Source: Akkermansiaceae bacterium (GTDB taxonomy: Bacteria > Verrucomicrobiota > Verrucomicrobiia > Verrucomicrobiales > Akkermansiaceae). Taken from it: DNA of 64,000 nucleotides. The position numbers and the translations under genes were made by a program. Shown here one piece after another: positions 17,379 to 25,999 of this stretch. The stretch is taken from the NCBI GenBank assembly GCA_017798145.1, contig CP059069.1, positions 2,341,226-2,405,225 on the forward strand, read 5' to 3'. The notes under the pieces were generated by a model. The model had not been told where the DNA came from, searched no databases, and saw only the letters and a program-made list of their open reading frames with translations. How positions within the stretch are numbered: the first letter of the stretch is position 1; every line of letters begins with the position of its first letter.

Positions 17379-18119
17379 ATGAAAACTGTTAAACCATCTT
17401 CTCCATTCCCGCTGCTCGGCATTGCAGTCTTCGGGCTTGTTGCGGTCACCAGCGCCGAACCAAACACGGGCGAATCATCAGGCAAACCTCCGGTCGATGG
17501 TGGCAGCGACAAGAGCGTCAGATACATTCCAGTTTGGAAGGACTGGCAGAGGGACATCGCCAGGTTCGATGCCATACTTCGGAAGCTCGTTGAGACGGCG
17601 GATATTCCGAAGGAAGAGGAATTCAAAAAGCGACTTGAAGGCGAATCGGGGTGGGTTGAAGTCATCACCGATGGCTACGGCGGCGTGGTGGATTTCAATG
17701 CCGCCAAAGGCACGATCCAATACGAAGCATCTGAGCTGATTGGCTCCGGGGGACCCTACATCGACTGGGAATTCGAGCTCGCAAGCGACGCCAAGGCCAG
17801 CTACGACAAGTCCATGGAGTTCATCCCCAAGTTCGCCACGGTTGCGAATGGCGGAGAGGAGAAGAGTGGGCGATTAGGATTTTCCATCACTATCGCTGAG
17901 ATTGATGATGTTGCCTTCAAGGCTGGCGAACGGATCAGGCTGCGTGCCGCGATTGACGATTTCTCGCGCTTCAAAAAGCGGTATTCGAAAGCCATGGGCC
18001 TCGTCGCGATCTATTACCTGGAAGAGTCCCCCAACCCTGTCTTCAACCTCAGGTTGGACAAGGCGGACGTCACCCGTCTGGAACCGAACAAAGGAGAACA
18101 AGGTGGCGCTGGAAAATGA
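17379..18119 (+). CDS. exported protein of unknown function
   Basis: The ATG at 17379 gives 246 residues with a signal peptide (VKPSSPFPLLGIAVFGLVAVTSA|EP). The mature part is mixed charge, without cysteines or recognisable motifs. It includes DWQRDIARFDAILRKLVETA and a later beta-rich half ending with EESPNPVFNLRLDKADVTRL. It starts 38 bases after the sigma-factor fusion stop and may be cotranscribed with it. Codon use is noticeably less GC-rich than in flanking core genes, consistent with acquired DNA. Confidence 0.6.
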   Translation: MKTVKPSSPFPLLGIAVFGLVAVTSAEPNTGESSGKPPVDGGSDKSVRYIPVWKDWQRDIARFDAILRKLVETADIPKEEEFKKRLEGESGWVEVITDGYGGVVDFNAAKGTIQYEASELIGSGGPYIDWEFELASDAKASYDKSMEFIPKFATVANGGEEKSGRLGFSITIAEIDDVAFKAGERIRLRAAIDDFSRFKKRYSKAMGLVAIYYLEESPNPVFNLRLDKADVTRLEPNKGEQGGAGK

Positions 18120-18164
18120 ACAGATCCTCTTGACTGAAAAACACAATAGCACCACAAAAAATAT

Positions 18165-18383
18165 ATGAAGAACAATCCACTTGCCTTACTCTGCATCTTC
18201 GCTTCGATCGGATCGATTTTGACAGGTCTTGCATTAATGATCACAGCATTAAGCCCGAAAGTGTCATCAAGTTGGGGAGAGGTCGCCGCAGGTTTTACTC
18301 CTCAGGCGATACTAATCGCAGGAGGTTTGCTTTCTCTGGCAGTTTGCAGTTCTAAAAGCAATAATAGCGGCGGAGGCGAATAA
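18165..18383 (+). CDS. small membrane protein, unknown
   Basis: 72 residues with two hydrophobic segments (about 7-28 and 47-60) and a short Ser/Asn/Gly tail. Base composition is AT-richer than the chromosome average. There is no recognised family. It sits 45 bases after the exported protein gene in the island. Confidence 0.5.
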   Translation: MKNNPLALLCIFASIGSILTGLALMITALSPKVSSSWGEVAAGFTPQAILIAGGLLSLAVCSSKSNNSGGGE

Positions 18384-18509
18384 TAGTCCGGCAAGACAAT
18401 TTCCCAGCACACCACATTGAGTGGAAACCAACGGTCAGGTAACGTCTCTCGTTCGCTGCGCCCTGCAAGTCCAACCTATCCTTTCCTCATTTTTGAAGTT
18501 CTCTACAAT

Positions 18510-19046
18510 ATGAAAATCACAATACCCATCATCGCCTCCATAGTCGTTGTTATCTCCCTTGTTGGCTGCAACAAAAGCAGCTCATCACTCGAAGTCGCAG
18601 CAATGACTGGAGATATTGACTCGGTGAAAGCACAAATTGACGCTGGGGCAGATGTCAATCTTCCCGCAGACAAACCTCCCCTCTATACTGCGACTGCGTT
18701 CGCTGGAGATCTTCTACGGGACCCCCGTCCGGATATGCAGGCCAGGGAGAAGAGTTACACCAAGATAGTGGAGTTGTTGGTCTCGGCAGGCGCCGACCTT
18801 GATGCACAGGATAGCGCAGGCGATGCGGCATTAGCCCGTGCGGCAAGAAGTGGTCACAAGGAAATTGTGCAGCTATTGATTTCAAAAGGTGCCGATGTGA
18901 ATCTTATGTTGTATTCGGGTCGGACACAAACTGCGCTGGATAGAGCAATGTCCGCAGGGGAACCAGAGACAGCAGCTCTTCTTCGCAAACATGGCGGCAA
19001 GACGAGGGCGGAATTGGAGGCTAGCGAATCGGGTCCCCGTGACTGA
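18510..19046 (+). CDS. ankyrin-repeat lipoprotein with altered C-terminus
   Basis: The ATG at 18510 gives 178 residues. The N-terminus is a lipoprotein signal peptide with lipobox LVGC (Cys19 or so), so the protein is anchored to a membrane. About three ankyrin-type repeats follow, seen as EVAAMTGDIDSVKAQIDAGADV, KIVELLVSAGADLDAQDSAGDAALARAARSG and KEIVQLLISKGADVN, then ALDRAMSAGEPETAALLRKHGG. The last few residues (GPRD) and the stop codon are encoded by the antisense of an intron-like element, so the original C-terminus may have been different. Confidence 0.75.
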   Translation: MKITIPIIASIVVVISLVGCNKSSSSLEVAAMTGDIDSVKAQIDAGADVNLPADKPPLYTATAFAGDLLRDPRPDMQAREKSYTKIVELLVSAGADLDAQDSAGDAALARAARSGHKEIVQLLISKGADVNLMLYSGRTQTALDRAMSAGEPETAALLRKHGGKTRAELEASESGPRD

Positions 19047-19104
19047 CTCCGAGAGCCAGCCACGGGTCCCATACCAGCGTGCGTACGGGTCCGTACACGG
19101 CGGT
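19027..19104 (-). mobile_element. group II intron domain V-VI remnant (antisense to the ankyrin gene end)
   Basis: Read on the minus strand, 19104-19073 (ACCGCC ... GCTGGT) folds like a group II intron domain V hairpin, resembling the CGC-triad class C version but with one C-C mismatch. It is followed at 19070-19031 by a long hairpin like domain VI: GGG/CCC at the base, an internal loop with an unpaired A at 19034, then a 14-bp stem with two G-U pairs. That A lies 8 bases from the proposed 3' end (GATT at 19030-19027), where a branch-point A is expected. No reverse transcriptase frame is visible, so this is a remnant or a short ORF-less intron. Confidence 0.5.
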
Positions 19105-19107
19105 TCC

Positions 19108-19583
19108 GTTCAGACGCGGGACGAGCCCGCGTGAGGAGCGGGCCGAAGCCCGTCCTGAGCATCCACATGCTTCCCATCGAACCAGCTATCGTCCATCCCT
19201 CGCCGTCTGGCGTTTTCGGCTGGGGCGTCTGGTTCGCGGTTAGGACACTCCCATTCGGTTCTGCCCTTCGCTGTGTTGTGCCAGCTCGTCGTGCCGTAGA
19301 GGCCCATTTCGGCAACCAGCCCTTGATCGAAGGCACCAATCTGGCAGACGTGCGACGGATGGACGAAAACCTGACCAGAAAAGCCAGCCACCGGATTTCC
19401 GGGAAGCCGGCTCCTGTCGGCCCGTGTTTCAAATTCATCCGCCCTTCCGGGACAGAATGGCGGTTTTTCTGACGGATTTCTGACAAAGTCATGTGTCGTC
19501 ACCTGTCATTCTGGGTAACCCGGAAAATCCAGTTGCCCAAAGAATCCTATGATATCCATAGATTCCCCACCCTGTAAGGGCTC
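19108..19583. other. non-coding right end of the island
   Basis: About 475 bases without a gene I can support. Long overlapping minus-strand frames exist here but show no family signature; they would correspond to the body of the intron-like element if it extends this far. A typical 5' intron end was not found. The right boundary is the tRNA-like repeat at 19584-19600. Confidence 0.4.
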
Positions 19584-19600
19584 CCCTCCCGTTCCGCCAT
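19584..19600 (+). repeat. tRNA-Ser 3'-end repeat, copy 4 (right attachment core)
   Basis: CCCTCCCGTTCCGCCAT is identical to 10606-10622 (17 of 17). Both copies are also followed closely by GACCCCAG (10628-10635 and 19601-19608). It marks the right end of the tRNA-Ser island; the folC gene begins 141 bases later. Confidence 0.7.
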
Positions 19601-19741
19601 GACCCCAGCCGGCATTGGGCAAAGTCTTGCGAGGTTTGCCGAATGTGGCTTGAGCGGGTCCCTTGCCCGGAAACCCGGCGTCCGATTGTTGAATTTTGGA
19701 TTTTGAATTCCGATTTTTTGGGGGAGCCTAGCGGCAGGCAC

Positions 19742-20959
19742 ATGGACTATGAGGAAGCGATAGATTGGCTGTTCGGGACGCAGACCTTCGGGATCAAGCT
19801 GGGGCTGGATGGGCCGAGGAACCTGCTGAAGGAATGCTTGGCCTTTCCGGCGCACGGGGTGCAGGTGGCACATGTTGCGGGGACGAACGGGAAGGGTAGC
19901 ACCTGTGCGATGATGGACAGCGTGGCGCGGGCTTGCGGGAGGCGCACGGGGCTTTTCACCTCCCCGCACCTGATCGACTACCGGGAGCGGATGCGGGTTT
20001 CCGGCCTGATGATTCCGAAGGAACGGTGTGCGGAGCTGCTGACGGAGGTTCGGGCCGTATGCGAGCGGCTGGAGGTGCACCCGACGTTTTTCGAGATCAG
20101 CCTGGCGGTGGCTATGCGCTGGTTCCGCGAAAGGGACTGCGAGCTCATCATCCTGGAGACCGGGATGGGCGGGCGGCTGGATGCGACCACGGCGGTGCCG
20201 GCGGATGTCTGCGTGATCTCGCCGATCGGGCTGGATCACATGCAGTGGCTGGGCGACACCTTGGGGAAAGTGGCGGCGGAGAAGGCGGGGATTTTCCTGG
20301 AGGGGGTGCCGGCCGTTTCGTCGCCGCAGGATACGGAGGCGAAGCTTGTGCTGGAGAAGGAGGCGAACGAGCGCAGGACGCCGCTGGATTTCATCGGGGC
20401 GCCGCTGGAGGGATATGGGATCGGCCTTGCTGGGGAGCACCAGAAATGGAACGCCGCGCTGGCGCTGGCCGCGCTGCACAAGCTGGGGATGAGGCTGGGA
20501 TATGAAAGCGTCGTGGAGGGGCTGGGCAAGGTTTCGTGGCCCGGGAGGTTCGAGAGGATCCTTTCGGAAGGCACGGAGGTGATCCTCGATGGCGCCCACA
20601 ATCCCCATGCGGCCAAGGTGCTGCGGCAGACGTGGCTGGCGGAAATCGGCGGGGGAAAAGGGACCTTGCTCTTCGGCGCGGTGGAATCGAAGGACGTTTC
20701 CGGGATACTGGCGGAGCTGGCCGGGCTGACGGCGCGGATGATTTTCTGCAAGGTCGGAACCATGCGGGGCTTGCCGGTGGAGGATTTGCTCCATGCATTG
20801 CCGGAGGGGGCGGAGGCGGATTGCCACGGGAATTTCCACGATGCGATGGAAGCGGCGCGGAAACACGGCGGCCCGGTGCTGGTGGCCGGATCGCTCTATT
20901 TGGTGGGTGAGGCGCGCGCGGAGTTGCTGGGCGGGGAGTTTTTGGCGAGCGCGCAGTAG
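19742..20959 (+). CDS. folC: bifunctional folylpolyglutamate / dihydrofolate synthase
   Basis: Start at ATG 19742 (MDYEEAIDWLFGTQTFGIKLGLD), which matches the usual FolC opening; 405 residues. The ATP-binding P-loop is HVAGTNGKGST, followed by GLFTSPHLIDYRERMRV, the ETGMGGRLDATTAV motif, ISPIGLDHMQWLGDT and, in the C-terminal domain, DGAHNPHA. It adds glutamate to folates in the cytosol, supporting the thyA-folA pair at 0.8-2.2 kb. It is the first core gene to the right of the island. Confidence 0.95.
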   Translation: MDYEEAIDWLFGTQTFGIKLGLDGPRNLLKECLAFPAHGVQVAHVAGTNGKGSTCAMMDSVARACGRRTGLFTSPHLIDYRERMRVSGLMIPKERCAELLTEVRAVCERLEVHPTFFEISLAVAMRWFRERDCELIILETGMGGRLDATTAVPADVCVISPIGLDHMQWLGDTLGKVAAEKAGIFLEGVPAVSSPQDTEAKLVLEKEANERRTPLDFIGAPLEGYGIGLAGEHQKWNAALALAALHKLGMRLGYESVVEGLGKVSWPGRFERILSEGTEVILDGAHNPHAAKVLRQTWLAEIGGGKGTLLFGAVESKDVSGILAELAGLTARMIFCKVGTMRGLPVEDLLHALPEGAEADCHGNFHDAMEAARKHGGPVLVAGSLYLVGEARAELLGGEFLASAQ

Positions 20960-21152
20960 TTCTCTCTCCTTTCACCGAAATTCCATGTCGTCATCCCAAA
21001 GGAAGTCCGAGGAGCCATGGCGCTTTCTGCGGGGGATGGGATCAACCGCATCACCGCGATGGAATGGCCTGCCAGGCCTTTGATGGAGGACGGGGGTGCG
21101 GAAGGGCTCGCAGGCGTGTCGCATTTCCGGCATCCTGGTCGGAAAAGGTTCC

Positions 21153-22004
21153 CTAGAGAACCTCGCTGACGAAGCGGTCTTTTGCGAAAACGGAGAACGC
21201 CTCCGGTTCCTCGCCGGTGCCTATGAAGCGGGGCACGATGCCGAGCTGTTCGTAGATGTTGAAGGCGATGCCGCCTTTGCCGGAGCCGTCGAGCTTGGTG
21301 ATGATGAGGCCGTCCAGCGGGCTGGCCTTGTGGAATTCCCTGGCTTGGTTGAGGGCGTTGGAGCCGGTGGAGGCATCCACGACAAGCAGGGTAATGTGGG
21401 GTGCGGATGGATCCTGCTTGGCGAGGGTGCGGCGGATTTTCCCGAGTTCCTCCATGAGGTTGTGGCGGGTGTGGATGCGCCCGGCGGTGTCGCAGATGAG
21501 GAAGTCCGCTTGTCCGGCGACGGCCTTTTCGTGGGCGGCGAAGCAGACGGAAGAGGGGTCGGAGTTGGGTTTTCCGGTGATGACGGGGATGTCGAGGCGT
21601 TCGCCCCAGCGCTGGAGTTGCTCGACGGCGGCGGCGCGGAAGGTATCCGCGGCGGCAAGCATGACGGAGTGGCCGCGGTGTTTCAGCCACAGGCCGAGCT
21701 TGGCGGAAGAGGTGGTTTTGCCCGTGCCGTTGACGCCAACCACGAGGATCACCGTGGGTTTCCCATCGGCGCGCGGGGCGGGCGGGGGGAGATCGGCGGG
21801 AAGCAATTCCGAGAGCCGCCTGCGGGTGACTTCCACCACATCCCCGGCGGAGATTTCGCGCCCGAGATCGTGGAGTTCGTCGGTGATGCCCGTGGCCAGC
21901 TTGGCGCCAAGGTCGGCGGCGATGAGGTTGGCCTCCAGCTCGTCCCAATCGACATCGGCGCGGTCGGTGATCGCGTTGAAGAGTTTCCTGAAAAAGCCTG
22001 CCAT
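21153..22004 (-). CDS. ftsY: signal recognition particle receptor FtsY
   Basis: 283 residues: a short N domain without the long acidic A domain found in some proteobacteria, then the SRP GTPase. G motifs are GVNGTGKTTS at about 90-99, DTFRAAAVEQL at about 120-130 (the SRP insertion box), DTAGR at 172-176, TKLDGSGKGG at 236-245 and a final FIGTGEEPEAFSVF. It docks ribosome-SRP complexes at the membrane for cotranslational insertion. The gene is alone on the minus strand; the 190 bases between folC and its 3' end show no gene. Confidence 0.95.
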   Translation of the reverse strand: MAGFFRKLFNAITDRADVDWDELEANLIAADLGAKLATGITDELHDLGREISAGDVVEVTRRRLSELLPADLPPPAPRADGKPTVILVVGVNGTGKTTSSAKLGLWLKHRGHSVMLAAADTFRAAAVEQLQRWGERLDIPVITGKPNSDPSSVCFAAHEKAVAGQADFLICDTAGRIHTRHNLMEELGKIRRTLAKQDPSAPHITLLVVDASTGSNALNQAREFHKASPLDGLIITKLDGSGKGGIAFNIYEQLGIVPRFIGTGEEPEAFSVFAKDRFVSEVL

Positions 22005-22096
22005 GTGTGGCGGGAAGCTAGCGGGTGGCGGCGGCGGGTCAAGGTGGTATGGAGGCGCCCCGTCTCAAGGGGACGGGGCGCGCGGAGGGATGCCGG

Positions 22097-24841
22097 TCAC
22101 TGCCTGACGTATATATGGAATCCGCAGTGCCAGTCCGCAGGCACCTTGGCGGTCGCCTGCTCCTCGGTGACAGGGGCGACATTGTAGCCGCCCTTTTCGA
22201 TGATGAGGAAATCCACGCCGTCGACCTTGCGAAGCTCCATCTTGAGCGCCTGGCCGTCGTTGTCGCCGATGAGCATGTCGCCCGACCAGAAATAGCCGCC
22301 GAAGTATTTCGACCTGGCGGTTTTCCCGCCATCGAGGAGCTGGAGCGTATCCTTGGAACCCTCGACCTTGGTGGGATCCTTGCCTTTTTTCCCCTTGAGA
22401 TAGTTGGCGATGCACTTGTCGATTTCGGACGGGTTCGCCGGTTGCGGCCAAACCGCCCATGCCCAGGTGCCGACAAGCGCCGGGTTGGGGATGAATTTCC
22501 CGTCGTAGGAATACATGTCCTCATCCTTGCCGCTGATGTATGAGGCGAGCGTGGTTTTGGGGATACGGTGGACGAATTCCTCGCCGCCGGGTGTCTGCCG
22601 CAGTACATCGCCGATCCGGGAGCGGACGACCCTGCCGCCTCCCCCGAGGACGGCGCCCGTGTTCGGCTCCGCGAGCACGGGCGGCATGGATGCGTAGGTT
22701 TCCTTGAGCAGCGCGGAAGCAAAGGCTTTCACCTCGGGGCTGGCTGTTTTCAATGCATCGGAGATGGCCTTCGAGGTCTGGTATGAGGCGTGATCCACCC
22801 GGAAAGCGGACGATACCCTGACGATGGCCGGCAGCACGGTTTTGTAATGCGCGGGGTCGGTGGCGATCTTCGAGAGGGCGACCACGGCGGCGGGCTGCAA
22901 CCATGTGCATTTGTAGTCGAGGAATTCCAGCAGGCGCTCGCGGTGCTTGGCGATCACCTCGGGGTTGGCGCGGGCCAGGGCATTGATGGCGTGTAGGGCG
23001 ACCCACCACGATTCATCGGGGTTCTCGACCATACGTCCGGCGAGATCCAGCATTTCGGGAGTCACCTTGTCGGGCGGAAGGGGGCTGCCCTTGAACATCC
23101 CGGTCAGGGCCAGCAGGCCCGCCTGGCGCAGGCGCGGGTCGTCGGATTTCAGCAGAGGGACGACCAGCTCCACCTTGCCGCGCCGCACCACCTGATCCAT
23201 GGCCATGCTGCGGAGGTCGTATTCCGGGTGCTGGATGTAGCGGAGGAGGGTTTCGTCGGCCAGATCCGGGGCGGTGAGCGCGGCGATGGCAGCCACGGAT
23301 GCGTCCTTCACCACGGTCTCGTTGAGCAGGTCCTCAAGGGTGAGCGGTCCGCCGCCGGGGATGGGTTCGATGGAGTGGAAGGCGTCGTCGGCCGCGTTGC
23401 CCCAGGGGCGCTCGAGGGGCATGTTTTTCGCGAACTTGCTGCGGGGTGCGCCGAAGAGCTGGAGTGTTTTGCGGGGGTAGGTGTAGGTGAGGGCGAAAAA
23501 GGTGCCCCAGTCCATGTTGTCCTCGGTGGCGGAGCGGTCGTAGCGGTCGTCCATGCCGGCGATGCCGATGCCGCCGTCGAAGCGGCGGGAGAGATCCATG
23601 ACCCAGCGGCGGGTGTCGAGGTAGGAGCGGTAGGGAGTGGGGCGTTTCTCGCGCATCTGGCTGACGGCGGCGTGGTGCCAGATCTCGCCCATGCCGCCGC
23701 CGGTGTGGGCGGCGTGGAACCAGTTGGTGGCGTAGAAGGCTTTCATCGCCGAGTTGTCGCGGGCTTTTGCGAACACCGAGTCCTCGCCCTTCGGGTCAAC
23801 CATGGCCGCAGCACCGAGCCCGAGCGCCAGGCCGCTGGTCTTGCCGTTGTCGCGGAAGCCGCCCTCGGGGAGGGTGTTTCCGTAGGCGACGTTGCCGTGG
23901 CCGGCGAAGCGGTAGAACTGTGAGAAAGTCTCATCGAACATGTATTTGTCCACCTCCACGCCGCAGAGCTTGGCCATGATGAGGAAGGTCATGCAGTTGA
24001 CACCGGAGGCGTGGACCTGCCCGGTGCCGACGGAGTAGGTGAATGACGCCGGCGCACCGCGTCCGCTCCAGCCGCCGCTGAACATGTGCTTCCTGAGTTC
24101 CTCGGTCTCTTGCTTGATGATGGGGAGCACGCTCGCGTCGCCGGTGCGCAGGTAATATTCGCAAAGCCCCCAGCCCATGTAACCCCTCGACCAATTCATC
24201 CCGCCGAGGTTCTTGATGTCCTTCATCCAGCGTTTCACCACCTCGAGATCCTTGTCCTCGCCGGTAGAGAGCAGGAAAATGACCGAGCCCCATTTGGGTG
24301 CGTCCTGTTTCGCGATGAGGTCGGCGAGGTTCCTGACAATCTTATCGGACTTGGGGCAGTTGACCGGCCATGTGGGGCTGTATGCGCCCATCACCGGGAT
24401 GTTCACGGTGACATCGCCCTCATCCTTGATTTTCAGGACAACACTGCCGTCCTTCGCCTCGGCTTCGGTGATGATGTCGCCGAGGATGATGCGCGGATCG
24501 ATTTTCTCCAGCACCCTGCCGTTGATGCTCTCGATGATCTGGCCTTTCTTGAGCTTGCCGGTCTTTTCGGCAGGGGAGCCGGGCTCCACGTTGTGGATCT
24601 GCATGGTCATTCCGGGGCGGATCAGGTTGATGCCGATCCCGACCGGGCCGAGGTTCCTGACAAGCCATGGCCTGCTGCCGTTGCGGCCGGTGTTTTCCGG
24701 AAAGGGGTTGAAAATCGGTGTGTTCTCCGGCGTGTAGTAGTTCTGCTCGCCCTGTGCCTGTGCGGAGGGTGCGAATGCGAGGGCGATGGCTGCCCAGGAG
24801 GCGGCGATGGCCCGTGGGGATTGTGGTTTGGCCTGTTTCAT
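22097..24841 (-). CDS. exported PDZ/HEAT protein, DUF6288-like
   Basis: Start at 24841 (MKQAKPQSPRAIAASWAAIA), giving 914 residues with a signal peptide ending near AQA|QGEQN; the longer frame adds 50 residues without support. Residues about 50-150 form a PDZ domain (GPVGIGINLIRPGMTMQIHN, then VEPGSPAEKTGKLKKGQIIE). A large alpha-helical region follows (about 180-560), perhaps a toroid (YMGWGLCEYYLRTGD, AAHTGGGMGEIWHHAAV), then HEAT-like repeats at about 600-760 and a C-terminal beta domain with YFGGYFWSGDMLIGDND. I recall DUF6288 proteins with this layout in Verrucomicrobia and Planctomycetes. The function is unknown. Confidence 0.75.
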   Translation of the reverse strand: MKQAKPQSPRAIAASWAAIALAFAPSAQAQGEQNYYTPENTPIFNPFPENTGRNGSRPWLVRNLGPVGIGINLIRPGMTMQIHNVEPGSPAEKTGKLKKGQIIESINGRVLEKIDPRIILGDIITEAEAKDGSVVLKIKDEGDVTVNIPVMGAYSPTWPVNCPKSDKIVRNLADLIAKQDAPKWGSVIFLLSTGEDKDLEVVKRWMKDIKNLGGMNWSRGYMGWGLCEYYLRTGDASVLPIIKQETEELRKHMFSGGWSGRGAPASFTYSVGTGQVHASGVNCMTFLIMAKLCGVEVDKYMFDETFSQFYRFAGHGNVAYGNTLPEGGFRDNGKTSGLALGLGAAAMVDPKGEDSVFAKARDNSAMKAFYATNWFHAAHTGGGMGEIWHHAAVSQMREKRPTPYRSYLDTRRWVMDLSRRFDGGIGIAGMDDRYDRSATEDNMDWGTFFALTYTYPRKTLQLFGAPRSKFAKNMPLERPWGNAADDAFHSIEPIPGGGPLTLEDLLNETVVKDASVAAIAALTAPDLADETLLRYIQHPEYDLRSMAMDQVVRRGKVELVVPLLKSDDPRLRQAGLLALTGMFKGSPLPPDKVTPEMLDLAGRMVENPDESWWVALHAINALARANPEVIAKHRERLLEFLDYKCTWLQPAAVVALSKIATDPAHYKTVLPAIVRVSSAFRVDHASYQTSKAISDALKTASPEVKAFASALLKETYASMPPVLAEPNTGAVLGGGGRVVRSRIGDVLRQTPGGEEFVHRIPKTTLASYISGKDEDMYSYDGKFIPNPALVGTWAWAVWPQPANPSEIDKCIANYLKGKKGKDPTKVEGSKDTLQLLDGGKTARSKYFGGYFWSGDMLIGDNDGQALKMELRKVDGVDFLIIEKGGYNVAPVTEEQATAKVPADWHCGFHIYVRQ

Positions 24842-25131
24842 GTCTTGGGATGTTTGCGTGCGCGCGATTGCCCGGAAGATAGCAGGGGCTGCGATCAAAG
24901 GAAGGGTGAAAGGCGGCCGGAGCCGTGAGGGATGCGATGCAGGGCGCCCATCCCTTGGAAGCGATAGGCTTTGGGCAGGATGTGGCCGCAAAAAGGCGGA
25001 AAAAATGCGTGGATGAACGGAGCGGTGGAGGCTGTGGCTGCCAGCGCCGCGACCTTGGAAGCCAATAATCCGCTTGTCCCGGTCTGTGCTGCGGTTCTAA
25101 TCGAGCTTCCGCAGCAACCCACTTCCACAAG

Positions 25132-25929
25132 ATGATCCAAACCAACGGCCAAACGATCCTTCCCATGCCCCAGACGCGGCCAGGCCCGTCCGGCCTTTCG
25201 ATCGCATCGCTCGTGCTCGGCATCATCGGCATGGTTCCCTGCCTGTCGTTGTTCCTTTCGCCGCTGGCGCTGATCTTCGGGATCATCTCCCTGGTCTTGG
25301 CCAAGCAGGGCCAGAGACCCAAGGGCATGGCCATCGCGGGAACGGTTCTGGGCGCGTTCGGGATCCTGTTTTTCGGCGTCCTGATGGTTTTCGCGCACCT
25401 TTCCACAAAGCCGAAGCCCTTCGTGGCATCGGCCCCGGAATACGAGACGATGATCGGTGAGGGCTTGTCAGGCTCGGGGTTTCACTTCGAGAGCGGCGGC
25501 AAGCGTTTCATCGCCTGCTCGCTCCATCAGTTTGATGGCAAGGCGCCGGCCACGATGCTGGCGCCGGATCTTGAGACGGACATCCCGATCACCGGGCAGG
25601 TGCATGAGGGAACCGACATCCAGGTGCTTTCCTATGACGAGAAGGTTTTCCCGGATCCATCGCCGCTCATCCATGACGGCAATCCGAGCGTGTCGGTGGG
25701 CGATCCGGTGTTTCTGCTGATCGATGACAAGGCCGTGAAGGCGCATGTCACCCGCTATTCCTTCTTGGAAGGGCACTGGTTCAGTGCGGAGAAACCGTTC
25801 GTCGGCCAGGGAGGGAGCGGCTCGCCGGTGGTATCCGGCCTGACGGGAAAAGTGATCGGCGTGTTTCTCGGCGGAGAGGGCGGGGATATGATGACCGAAG
25901 GTTATTTCGAGGACTTGGAAATGCCTTGA
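25132..25929 (+). CDS. membrane-anchored trypsin-like serine protease candidate with DUF4190-type N-terminus
   Basis: 265 residues. The N-terminal 90 residues hold two membrane spans of DUF4190 type (GLSIASLVLGIIGMVPCLSL ... KGMAIAGTVLGAFGILFFGV). The remaining 170 residues have features of a trypsin-like fold: IACSLHQF as a possible His site, GTDIQVLS as a possible Asp site, and GQGGSGSPVVS resembling the GDSGGP nucleophile loop, so Ser in GGSGSP would be the nucleophile. A later in-frame ATG at 25165 is an alternative start. It is divergent from the DUF6288-like gene across a 290-base gap with no visible gene. Substrate unknown. Confidence 0.65.
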   Translation: MIQTNGQTILPMPQTRPGPSGLSIASLVLGIIGMVPCLSLFLSPLALIFGIISLVLAKQGQRPKGMAIAGTVLGAFGILFFGVLMVFAHLSTKPKPFVASAPEYETMIGEGLSGSGFHFESGGKRFIACSLHQFDGKAPATMLAPDLETDIPITGQVHEGTDIQVLSYDEKVFPDPSPLIHDGNPSVSVGDPVFLLIDDKAVKAHVTRYSFLEGHWFSAEKPFVGQGGSGSPVVSGLTGKVIGVFLGGEGGDMMTEGYFEDLEMP

Positions 25930-25999
25930 GATTCCCATGGCCGCGCAGGGGGGGGCGGGCTTATTGCCAGGTGCCCGGATATCGTTGGGATCACCCTGT

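Noticed and set aside
18384-18509. Possible integron attC site between the small membrane gene and the ankyrin gene
   Set aside because: No paired core sites (GTTRRRY with RYYYAAC) at suitable spacing were found.
19110-19502. Minus-strand frame considered as a maturase/reverse transcriptase remnant of the intron-like element
   Set aside because: No YADD or other reverse transcriptase motif and no HNH motif could be read.
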